From Mycoplasma yeatsii (GTDB lineage: Bacteria; Bacillota_I; Bacilli_A; Mycoplasmatales; Mycoplasmataceae): DNA of 15,774 bases. The stretch lies in the NCBI RefSeq assembly GCF_030815295.1, contig NZ_JAUSWP010000011.1; one strand, given 5' to 3'. This document shows, one piece after another, positions 8,090 to 15,774 of the stretch (positions are counted from its first letter, which is position 1; every line of letters starts with the position of its first letter). Position numbers and translations under genes: made by a program. The notes under the pieces are model-generated. The model did not search any database and was not told the origin of the DNA. It worked only from the letters and a program-made list of their open reading frames with translations.

Positions 8090-8659
8090 CTAAATTCTAA
8101 TTTTAAAACCCTCATATTCATACGATCTAATAATTGAGGTTATAAAAATTTTTCTATCATCAATTTTGTTAGTTAAATTTCTCTTAAATAATTGTTTTAT
8201 ACCTGTGCTATCGACACTTGATCTAATAATCGCATCAAAATAACTATCTTTATCAATATCTTTTCAGTTGATCACTAGTTTTAGTTTTGTTTTTAACATT
8301 AAATCTAATCAAATTCTAGTGCAACGTCCATTTCCTTCTCTAAAAGGATGAGCAATATTCATTTCTATATATTTGTCTATAATTTCATCAAAAGTATTTT
8401 CTGGCATTTTATCAATTGAATTTAAACTTTCTTCTAAAAATATAAGTGGAGCAAACATAAAATCATTTTTTACTATATTAACTTTTCTTATTTCTCCAGC
8501 AAAATCAAATACATCTTGAAAAATGTATTTATGAATTTGTTGTAAACCTTTTCAAGTTCCTATTTCAAAAGTATTAAGAATATCTTTATCTCATAATTCT
8601 AAACATTGTTTCACAGAAAGTTTTATTTCATGTTCTTCTTCAATTAAATTTGATTTCAT
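8090..8659 (-). CDS. fic: Single-domain Fic protein, class III-like
   Basis: A 189-residue Fic-domain protein, the family that transfers AMP (sometimes another phosphate group) from a nucleotide to a hydroxyl side chain of a target protein. The catalytic loop HPFREGNGR spans 104-112, a complete HPFx(D/E)GNGR with His104. RKVNIVKNDFMFAP (58-71) fits the target-docking flap. Near the C-terminus, SYEYEG (179-184) matches the inhibitory (S/T)xxxE(G/N) motif, so the protein resembles class III Fic enzymes, which are auto-inhibited by their own last helix. Three Trp are UGA. The start follows AAAGGAG by 6 bases. No antitoxin-like small gene adjoins it, consistent with built-in inhibition. It sits between deoA (convergent) and deoD (upstream, same strand, behind a terminator). 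The target is unknown. Confidence 0.93.
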
Positions 8660-8688
8660 TATTTACTCCTTTGAAAATATCTTTAGAA

Positions 8689-8694
8689 ATTATA
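8689..8694 (-). promoter_or_regulatory. Candidate -10 box of the fic gene
   Basis: A perfect TATAAT on the minus strand, 30 bases before the fic start codon and downstream of the deoD terminator. At 17 bases upstream lies only TCTAAT (8712-8717), a poor -35, within a 15-mer also present at 6494-6508. Confidence 0.45.
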
Positions 8695-8736
8695 TCGATC
8701 CACATATAAGTATTAGAAAAAAATAATTATTTTGTA

Positions 8737-8763
8737 ACAAAAAAACAACCTAAGGTTGTTTTG
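8737..8763 (-). terminator. deoD terminator
   Basis: On the minus strand AACAACC (8754-8760) pairs with GGTTGTT (8744-8750) around a TTA loop, followed by a run of seven T. It starts 9 bases after the deoD stop and separates deoD from fic. Confidence 0.88.
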
Positions 8764-8769
8764 ATTATT

Positions 8770-9423
8770 TTATTCATTAAATAATTTGTTTAAAACGTTT
8801 TTGTACATTTCTAATGTTGCTAATTCTCTTTGATCAGCAGTCATATCATTAGAATGATCATATAAATTATCAGTAACTGTTAAGATTGTTGATGCTTGTC
8901 TATTGTAGTGATTTGCTAAATAGAATAGTGCGTAACTTTCCATATCAACAACATCAAGTCCTTGTTCTTTTGGATCTAAATCTGCAATTCTGTAGAATAC
9001 ATCAGCACAGTGAACTGATACAGGTACACCTGCACCTAAATTTAAGCTTGGTTTTTCAAGTTGTCATCCTGTTTTTGATGGTTCAAAAATATTTACTTCA
9101 GAATATGCTTTAGCAGCTTCAACAACTGTTCCAACTTTAATATCGTTATTATATGTTCCACAAGTTCCTACTCTAACAATTTTTTGAACATTATGATCAT
9201 TAAATAGTTCAGTAGCATAAATCGCAATTGATGGCTGACCCATACCTGAAGTTGCAAATGAAACCTTGTGTCCATTATACATTCCAGTATAAACAAAAGC
9301 GTTTCTTACTTCACTTACTAATTTATAATCTGTCAATAAGTTTTCTGCTGCTCATTTAGTTCTTCTTGGATCTCCAGCAATTAGAACTGTTTGTGCAATA
9401 TCAGCTTTTTTATTAATATGCAT
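8770..9423 (-). CDS. deoD: Purine-nucleoside phosphorylase, DeoD type
   Basis: A 217-residue enzyme that splits purine (deoxy)nucleosides with phosphate. Motifs of the hexameric DeoD/PNP-I type occur in order: AGDPRR (16-21) for phosphate, SGMGQPS (about 59-65), RVGTCG (84-89), VDMES (159-163) for the ribose hydroxyls, and TVTDN with Asp185 at the purine-binding site. The length is slightly below the usual 230-240 residues, mostly at the N-terminus. The start is supported by an AGGAG site 6 bases before ATG. UGA encodes Trp at residues 24 and 121. It is the last gene of an apparent minus-strand transcript: the unrecognised 330-residue gene ends 60 bases upstream with no terminator between. 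Its product, (deoxy)ribose-1-phosphate, would feed the mutase and DeoC. Confidence 0.96.
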
Positions 9424-9483
9424 TTTTTACTCCTATACGATAGTTTTCATAATTGTTCTATCTTATATAATTTTATCAAAATT

Positions 9484-10476
9484 TTAATAGTTATACCTTG
9501 TAAAAATTTCATTGAATTTATTTAGATCTTCATCAGTTTTAATATAATTTCTTATTAAATTAATTAAATTATCATCTTTAAAAATAATTGCAAAATAGTT
9601 TAACTTTAATTCTTTAAAACTATTATCTAAAATCTCAATCGATTTAATAAAATCATTATTTTCAAACACTTTTAAAATACCTTCAACTAAATATTTATTA
9701 TCAAAAGTTAAATTATATAAATGTCAGTTTAAATTAGTATCAAAATTATTTTTAAAAATATTTATAATTTCAGTTTTAACTAAATCAATATTATTTAAAT
9801 CATCATATTCTATTTCTAACACTATTTTATTTTTTCAATTTAAAACAGCATTCAAATAAACTTTATAATTTATTAAATCTATAAATGTAGCATTTTCAAA
9901 CTCATTATAATTAGATAAATCATTTTTATTTATATAATAAATTCTTTGATTTTTATTAGTGATCTTAAAATTAAATTTATCTGAAATAACAATTAAATCT
10001 TTAAATCTATATTTATCTAAATCAATATTTTCATTAACTATAAATCTATTAATTGAAGAGATTCTTAATATATCACTATAATTATTTGGACTATATTTAT
10101 CAATAAATTTATCATCTATTATTTTATGTTTATCCGTTATTAATCTATGTCTATGTTTATGATCTAAAACTTTTTGGAAAAACTCATCTTTAAATCTATT
10201 TTGATTAATTATTTTTCTAAAAAACATTTGTTTAGTTAATAGAATTAAATCTTTGTTTTCAAAATCTAAATAGATATCTAGTTTCAACATATAATAACCT
10301 ATAATATCTCCAACTTCTTTACTGAAATATTTCAATGCTCTATTTCAATTAGCTGAAGTGTACATACTATTTAAAACATACATAGGAATTTGATCAAATT
10401 GTTGATCTCCAATTATATATAAATTATCTTTTTTTCTTATTTCAATTAAAACTGAATTTTGATCATAATAAAACAT
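9484..10476 (-). CDS. Uncharacterised 330-residue soluble protein
   Basis: I do not recognise this protein. It is rich in Asn, Ile, Asp, Lys and Tyr, has no signal peptide, no hydrophobic segment long enough to span a membrane, no cysteine that I noticed and no nucleotide-binding or catalytic motif. A basic cluster DHKHRHRLITDKHK lies around residues 103-116. The start ATG follows AAGGAG by 7 bases. UGA encodes Trp at residues 43, 214 and near 247, so only the full code-4 reading is a single frame. It begins 25 bases after the serine hydrolase stop and ends 60 bases before deoD, so the three probably share a transcript. The composition resembles lineage-restricted mycoplasma proteins; a function should not be inferred from position. 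Confidence 0.8.
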
Positions 10477-10501
10477 AAAATCTCCTTTTATAAATTTAAA
10501 A

Positions 10502-11626
10502 TTAAGCTAAATTATTACTTCTTAAATCTTTATATAATGCATCAAAAAACTCAGTTTCTACTGTAGAGTTATGTCCTGGAAAGCTTGATAGCATAATTGT
10601 TGTAGTAATATTGTTTTTACTATCAACTAAACCTGATGAACCTAATAATCCATCTCAACCAAATTCACCAACTTCAGTTAAAGGATAAAGTTCATTTTTT
10701 ATTCTAACTCTTGCTCCAAATCCATAACTATAATCAGCATTTAAATTTCATTTGAAAAATTGTTTTAAGTCATTTTTTGATAATTGATCTGTTTTCATTT
10801 CTTGTAATAATGAGTGTGATATAACTTGTTGATCTTTAAATTTACCATCTAATAAAACATTTAAAAACTTACTATAATCATCAGCTGCTGTAAATAAGCC
10901 AGCTCCAGCCATAGGACAATTTGGTAGTTGATAAATATCTTGAATTAAGAAGTTAAAATCTTTAATTAGTTCTAAATTAGGTTTATCATCAATTAAACTT
11001 CATTTAAAAACATTAGCTTCTCTTTTTGGATCAAATAAATAAAAATCAGAATCAAACATTTCGAATTTATTAAAAATTTCTTCTTTAACAAAATCTCGGT
11101 ATGTTTTATTTGTAACAACTTCTATTATTCTTGAAGCGATATCTAAACTTAATCCATAATATCAACCTTTGCCAGGTTCAAATAATAACTCAACTTGAGA
11201 AAGTTGATCACACAATCATTCTAAATCTTTTTTCTCTTCCATTCATTGATTTAAAATGCTTTTGATTTGAACTTGAGTATTAGTTTTATTACCACTATAT
11301 GTGATCCCGCTTGTCATTGTTAATAAGTTTCAAACAGTAATATTTTTGTTTTTGAATGAAGGTATATATTTTGATATATCATCATTTAAACTGATTAATC
11401 CTTTATCTACTAATAATAAAATAGCAAAAGCAGTTAATGGTTTTGTCATTGAATACGCTCTAAAAATTTCATTTCCATTTAATAAAACAGTGTTGTTTTG
11501 ATCATTATATCCAAATGATTTTGAATATATTAATTCTTTATTTTTACAAATTCTTATAACAGCACCTTTAAATAATTTTCTATCCATAAAAGAAGTTATA
11601 ATTTGTTCAACGTTATTAAATTGCAT
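10502..11626 (-). CDS. Serine hydrolase, class C beta-lactamase-like fold
   Basis: A 374-residue protein of the beta-lactamase/DD-peptidase/family VIII esterase fold. SMTK (59-62) gives the nucleophile Ser59 and general-base Lys62. LLTMTSGI (101-108) matches the usual LLxHTSGL. GWYYGLSLDI around 154-163 occupies the YxN position, with Tyr157 kept but Leu instead of Asn. WDG (324-326) stands for the K/H/W-x-G motif near the end. No signal peptide is visible, so it is probably cytosolic. Mycoplasmas lack peptidoglycan, so a penicillin-binding or cell-wall role is unlikely and an esterase or peptidase role fits better; that is inference. The start follows GAGGT by 8 bases. It is the first gene of the unit running into the 330-residue protein and deoD. 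Confidence 0.9.
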
Positions 11627-11703
11627 AATATTTACCTCACAGTGTTTTTCTATAAAATTTTACAATACTAAATTAAAACTTTAATCATTAAATTTATGAA
11701 ATT

Positions 11704-11728
11704 AAAAACATCTAACTTAGTTAGATGT
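11704..11728 (-). terminator. ptsG terminator overlapping the stop codon
   Basis: On the minus strand ACATCTAAC pairs perfectly with GTTAGATGT (11720-11728 with 11708-11716) around a TAA loop, followed by five T. The first stem base is the last base of the ptsG stop codon. It separates the PTS gene from the serine hydrolase unit. Confidence 0.88.
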
Positions 11729-13752
11729 TAGTTATTATTTTTAGTTGTTTTTGATGATGAAGATTTTGAAGTAGCTTTTTTAGCAGGTGCTGTTCTTACT
11801 TTTTTGTTTTCTTCAATTTTTACTTCAGCTTTGTTTTCTACAGTCACATTTGTTTTTTTAGCTTCTCTTTGTTCAGCTAAAATTTTGATCATTCTTGGTT
11901 TAATAGCTTCTTGTTCTCCACCATAAACAACTTGAATGCTATTTCCTTTAACTAAAGCTCCTGTTGATCCACCTAAAGATTTAATTCCATCAATATTCGC
12001 TTTAGATGAGTCAACAACTGTTAATCGTAATCTTGAAGCACATGAATCAACATCGATAATGTTTTCTTCTCCTCCAAGATATTCAATAATAGCAGTCGCT
12101 TTAGCTAATCTGGCTTCTTCTTTATCATCTGCTGATGCGATTTTTAATCCATCAACTTTTAATCCTTTAGAAGCTTTAAAATCAGCTTTTGTAAATAATC
12201 TAGCTTCTCCAACCATTAAATCACGTCCAGGTGTTTTAACATTAAAGAATTTGATTAAGAAGTAGAATGATAGGAAGTAAACTGGTGCTAATCCTACAGC
12301 TACTCCTAATACAGCAAAGGCAGATTTAGCGGTCATTGCTTTTTGACCAAAGTATGGAACTATAGCAAATACTATATAGTCAATAAATCCACCACTAACT
12401 GTTTGAGTAACATGAGTTTGTAATGCTCCTGTTATTCAGAATGCTATTGATGCTAATGGCATATGAACACCATAGAATAATCATGGAGCAACAAATAAGA
12501 ATGTATATTCGATTGGTTCAGTAATACCTGTTAAGAAACAAGTAAATGCTGCTGAGAAATAAATACCAAATACTTGTTGTCTATTTTGTTTTGGTGCAGC
12601 TAATCACATAGCTAGTGCAGCAGCTGGTAATCCTAATAACATGAATCCAAATTTACCTGATTGGAATCTACCAACGTTTAATCCTAAGTTTTGAGCATCA
12701 GTAAAGTTGAATATGTTTGCGTGACTTAAAATTTGTTGAGCCATAAATTGGTCACCTTCAGCACCAAATAATTTAGGATTTTTTTGAATAAGTTCATATA
12801 TTTGAGTGAAATTTAATCCTGTTCCATGGATTTTGTTATATGCTTCAGCAAAAGTTTGTTGAGCTTGAGCTCCAGCGCTTTGAACACTATCTAAAGCTCC
12901 AGCAATAGAACCTCCAGCACTAGTTCATCATAACGGTGCATAGAACACGTGGTGTAATCCAAACGGAATTAATGAACGTTCTATAATTTCAAACATTAAT
13001 GAATCTGTACCATAAGGTAAATTTCCTGAATTTTGTCCTACTCATGAAAATCCAATACCAACAACTGGTCATGCCATAGCAAATATTAATGATAAAGGTA
13101 GAACGACAGCAAAAGTTACAATAGGTACAAATTTAGTACCGCTAAAGAAACTAATTGCTGATGGTAGTTGAATAGCGTGGAATTTGTTGTACACTTTTGC
13201 AGATATAGCTCCAACAAAAATTCCAGCAAGGACTCCAGTATTTAATGATCTAATTCCTAGGTTGCTTGTTAATAACTTTTCAGGAAGTGATCAATCTCCA
13301 TAATATCATAGTAAGTGAATTTGTGTGATTTCTTTATTACCTACTGTAACTTTAACATCATGAATTAAAGCTGATTGAATTCCGTTTAAAACCAAAAAGC
13401 CAACAAGAGCAGTAAGTGCGGCAATACCAGAATCTTTAGTATAAGCTAAAGCAACTGATATACAGAAAAATACTGGTAAGTTATCAAAACAAACAGCACC
13501 CATAGCTTTCATTGCTGATCCAATGTAGTAAAAAGCAGATTGAACTGATGCTAATTGACCAGCAGAATCAAGAATTTTTGTATTATCAGCAATAGTAGCT
13601 CCAACACCTAAAAACACACCAGCAATTGGTAACAATGCAATTGGTAACAAGAATGCTTTACTTAATTTTGATAAAGTAGGCATAATATTTGTACCGAATT
13701 TTTTTAAATTATCGAAAAAACTTTGCATCGGTTTTTGCGATTGTTTTTGCAT
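11728..13752 (-). CDS. ptsG: PTS glucose-type EIICB permease
   Basis: A 674-residue membrane permease that takes up and phosphorylates a hexose, receiving phosphate on its EIIB domain. The EIIC part (about 20-510) has multiple hydrophobic segments and the substrate-site motif GITEPIEYTF at 409-418, typical of the glucose/GlcNAc/maltose family. The EIIB domain follows with the phosphorylated Cys571 in DVDSCASRLRL. There is no EIIA domain; instead the protein ends in a Lys/Ser/Thr-rich low-complexity tail (about 626-674). EIIC is longer than in E. coli PtsG, with an extra hydrophilic stretch around residues 290-350. The start follows AAAGGAAA by 8 bases, with a strong promoter 107 bases upstream. 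EI, HPr and EIIA must be encoded elsewhere. Glucose is likely; GlcNAc is possible. Confidence 0.92.
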
Positions 13753-13858
13753 TTTAATATTTCCTTTCTACGTTTATTTTTTAAGGTTTTTGCGTTTAGT
13801 TTAATAGTTTTTAATTATAAAACTTTATATAGTTAGTCCCCAAAAATAATTCCACTTT

Positions 13859-13887
13859 ATTATATAAGATAACTATACCTTTTACAA
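13859..13887 (-). promoter_or_regulatory. ptsG promoter
   Basis: On the minus strand TTGTAA (13882-13887) and a perfect TATAAT (13859-13864) lie 17 bases apart. The predicted start near 13852 gives a leader of about 100 bases, long enough for control, but I found no convincing antiterminator/terminator pair of the PTS-regulated RNA-binding type in 13753-13852. Confidence 0.75.
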
Positions 13888-13956
13888 TTTAAGCCCATAA
13901 TAGAACCTAATATACAATTTAGATTTAAATTATTTTTTATTAAATAAATTTCTTAT

Positions 13957-13985
13957 TTAAAAAAGGAGACAATGTCTCCTTTGAT
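13957..13985 (-). terminator. Terminator of the sugar-phosphate antiporter gene
   Basis: A near-perfect palindrome, AAAGGAGACA and TGTCTCCTTT around one central base (13962-13982), folds with a short loop and is followed on the minus strand by six T (13959-13964). It lies about 30 bases after the antiporter stop and isolates it from the ptsG promoter. Confidence 0.88.
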
Positions 13986-14012
13986 ATATTATATAACGAT
14001 TTTTAGAAATCA

Positions 14013-15404
14013 CTATTGTGAAGCTTTTTTATTTCACATAGGTAATATTACTAAAATAGCTAATATACCAGCAGCAATAAAGAATGGGAATATACCATTA
14101 AATCCTAAATGAGGTTTAATTCCAATACCAATAACTACTTTTGAAAATAAAGCATCTCCAGCATAACCAGCTATTCCTAAAATTCCAGAAACTGTTCCAA
14201 CAACTCTATGATGCGATAGTTCTACTGCTAATAGTTTAAAGAAACATTGTGGAACATAAACAACTCCGGCTAAGAATATGAAAAGTCCAATTTGACCAAC
14301 GGCACCTTTAGGAGCTAATCATAATCCAAGAATAGATCCAGTTCCTAATAATAAACATAAAACAATAATTGGAACAAATTTCTTAAAGTATTTGTTTACT
14401 GGTAATCCAATTGATAAAGTAAGAACAACTGCTCCTATTTCAAATAATGAATACAAGTATTTAGCTTCTTTTTTAATGTCAAAATCATGCACTTCTTTAA
14501 AAAATCTAAACGATCAATCCCCTATACCCATTCTTAAAATATAATTACATAAATTAGCAATAACTAATAATCAAATATAATGATTTTTAATAATATATTC
14601 TTTTACATAATATGAGTAAGGTTTATCATCAACTTCACCTTTTTTTGAACCAATTAATTCTAGATTATAAAATTCTTGAACTGAAGGTAGTCCTAACTCT
14701 TCAGGTCTATCTCTAGCTACTAAAATAATAACAATTCCAAAAACTATAGAGATAACACTAGGAATAATAAAGTATGCTAGTCTACCAAATTGAGTTCCAA
14801 ATATAGTAAAAGATCCTGTAATGATAAATGCAGCTAATGCTCCACCAATGTTGTGAGCAATATCTCAAACAATTACTCTGTATCTTCTTGATTTGTGATT
14901 AAAGAAATTGTAAATAAGCCTTAATGCTGGATTAGCACCAAAACTATCTATGAATCCTTTAATAATTAAAAATATACAGCTTAAAACAATTGTTGTAGTG
15001 ATACTTGAAGCAAATTTGTCTAGTCAAACTACACCAAGTAGAATATTAACTACTCCTGTTATAGATAGTCCTAAACCAAATAACCAACGATTTGATTTAA
15101 TATCAGATAGTGGTGAAGTTACAAACTTACTAATTCCATATGCAACAGAAGAACATAAACCAACTAATGCATACTGAGTATCGGTAATTATATGTTGATT
15201 TGCCATTTCTGAACCAAATACAGATCATTGTTTTCTGGTAAAGTAGTAAACCATATATCCAAAAAATACCATTAAGAAATTGTATTCTTGTCTCTTTTTA
15301 TATTCTTTTTTTAAGATAAAGTCATAAAGATTTTTTTCACTTAATTTATCTTTTTCATCAACAATTTTAGGATTTAAAAAGTTGAATCAACTTCTATTCT
15401 TCAT
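14013..15404 (-). CDS. uhpT: Organophosphate:phosphate antiporter (UhpT/GlpT family)
   Basis: A 463-residue major facilitator transporter with about 12 hydrophobic segments, of the OPA family that exchanges a sugar phosphate or glycerol-3-phosphate for inorganic phosphate. Two conserved phosphate-binding arginines are identifiable: Arg57 in YYFTRKQWSVF at the first membrane helix and Arg291 in YILRMGIGDW at helix 7. WDIAHNIGGA (180-189) and RDRPEELGLP (231-240, start of the central loop) are further hallmarks. Residue R113 is encoded CGT followed by a UGG tryptophan, rare in this window. The start follows AGGAG by 12 bases, a long spacing, but no closer start exists. The mutase-like annotation of relatives favours hexose phosphate, but glycerol phosphate cannot be excluded. 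It has its own terminator, so it is a monocistronic neighbour of ptsG. Confidence 0.9.
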
Positions 15405-15515
15405 ATTTTTATTTTTCTCCTTTCACTTTTTTCATACTACCAAAAATAAAAAAGAAATAAAAGAGGTACCGAGCAATTTGCACAAACTCTTTGTCTAAAT
15501 AAGTCGATTTATTGT

Positions 15516-15547
15516 AATAAAAAATGGATGTTTTTACACATCCATTA
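15516..15547 (-). terminator. Terminator of the edge-truncated surface-protein gene
   Basis: On the minus strand ATGGATGT pairs with ACATCCAT (15538-15545 with 15524-15531) around a 6-base loop, followed by six T. It lies 11 bases past the stop codon. The stretch between it and the antiporter gene (15405-15515) has no promoter I would trust. Confidence 0.88.
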
Positions 15548-15555
15548 TTTTTTAA

Positions 15556-15774
15556 TTATTTTCTCTTACGTCTTCTGATAAATGCCATAATTGTTCCAAG
15601 CAGACCAACACCACCAACGGCAGCTGACGAACCAATTATAATGTTTTTGTTATTTTGTTTTTGAATTGTAAAGTTAACTACGATTGAGCCATGATATTTA
15701 TTATTAGTTTCTCTTACTTTTAAAGTAATTGAATTATCCTTAGGTTCACCTACTGCTTCAAAATCAGATTTAGT
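15556..15774 (-). CDS. C-terminal membrane anchor of a surface protein (partial)
   Basis: Only the last 72 residues are in the window; the frame stays open to the right edge, so the N-terminus is missing. What is visible is a beta-rich stretch (DNSITLKVRETNN, GSIVVNFTIQKQ), a short polar hinge, one glycine/alanine-rich hydrophobic helix (about residues 45-66 of the fragment) and a final RRRKRK. This is the classic stop-transfer arrangement of a protein whose body faces outside with a short basic tail inside. In the M. mycoides cluster such ends occur on families of large surface proteins, some with repeats; which family cannot be told from the fragment. No LPXTG motif is present, as expected in a wall-less organism. 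Confidence 0.8.
   Translation of the reverse strand, partial: TKSDFEAVGEPKDNSITLKVRETNNKYHGSIVVNFTIQKQNNKNIIIGSSAAVGGVGLLGTIMAFIRRRKRK

Noticed and set aside
8886..9113. Open plus-strand frame inside deoD
   Set aside because: Leucine/glutamine-rich shadow of the deoD codons, without a ribosome-binding site.
11301..12265. Open plus-strand frames (11301-11501 and 11936-12265) opposite the serine hydrolase and the PTS EIIB region
   Set aside because: Both are antisense to well-supported domains and show no independent coding signal.
13753..13852. Possible antiterminator/terminator leader controlling ptsG
   Set aside because: I could not draw a convincing RNA hairpin followed by a T run in the leader; AT-rich complementarity alone is not enough.
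14950..15177. Open plus-strand frame inside the antiporter gene
   Set aside because: Antisense to conserved OPA-family transmembrane segments.
559..15404. Apparent multiple truncations and pseudogenes when genes are read with the standard code
   Set aside because: All internal breaks are UGA at positions where the families have Trp or another aromatic residue, so this is the code-4 reassignment and not gene decay.

Overview
The window looks like a mollicute chromosome of the Mycoplasma mycoides/capricolum type. It is very AT-rich, and almost every real gene reads through in-frame UGA codons at conserved tryptophan positions (genetic code 4). UGG is rare; I saw it in the alpha/beta hydrolase (residue 159) and in the sugar-phosphate transporter. 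Read with the standard code these genes look fragmented, but with UGA=Trp every gene I call is intact, apart from the one cut by the right edge. The species assignment is inference from code, composition and gene content.

Layout, left to right. Positions 1-176 (minus) carry a strong promoter and a boxA-like leader, most likely of an rRNA operon whose 16S gene lies just outside the left edge. Upstream of it are tRNA-Leu(UAG) and tRNA-Lys(UUU), with their own promoter and terminator. Then come an alpha/beta hydrolase (559-1344), a lipoate-protein ligase (1418-2455) and a GcvH-like lipoyl-carrier protein (2523-2867), all on minus; the last two form a lipoate-attachment pair. Divergent from them is a plus-strand protein with an HNH-like core and a C-terminal membrane anchor (3071-3988). 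It has a perfect -10 box 11 bases before its ATG and no Shine-Dalgarno sequence.

Positions 4031-9423 hold a nucleoside/deoxyribose catabolism region. It contains phosphohexo/pentomutase and deoC as a coupled minus-strand operon, deoA on plus, and deoD on minus. A single-domain Fic protein with a C-terminal inhibitory-type motif sits between deoA and deoD. Together, DeoD and DeoA release (deoxy)ribose-1-phosphate from nucleosides. The mutase can plausibly make the 5-phosphate, and DeoC splits deoxyribose-5-phosphate into glyceraldehyde-3-phosphate and acetaldehyde.

Positions 9484-11626 hold an unrecognised 330-residue protein and a serine beta-lactamase-like hydrolase, apparently upstream of deoD in one transcript. 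Positions 11728-15404 hold two carbon-uptake genes: a glucose-type PTS EIICB with a low-complexity tail and no EIIA, and an organophosphate:phosphate antiporter of the UhpT/GlpT family. The right edge cuts the C-terminal anchor of a surface protein. Clear intrinsic terminators follow most transcription units. I saw no CRISPR array, insertion sequence, or prophage gene.
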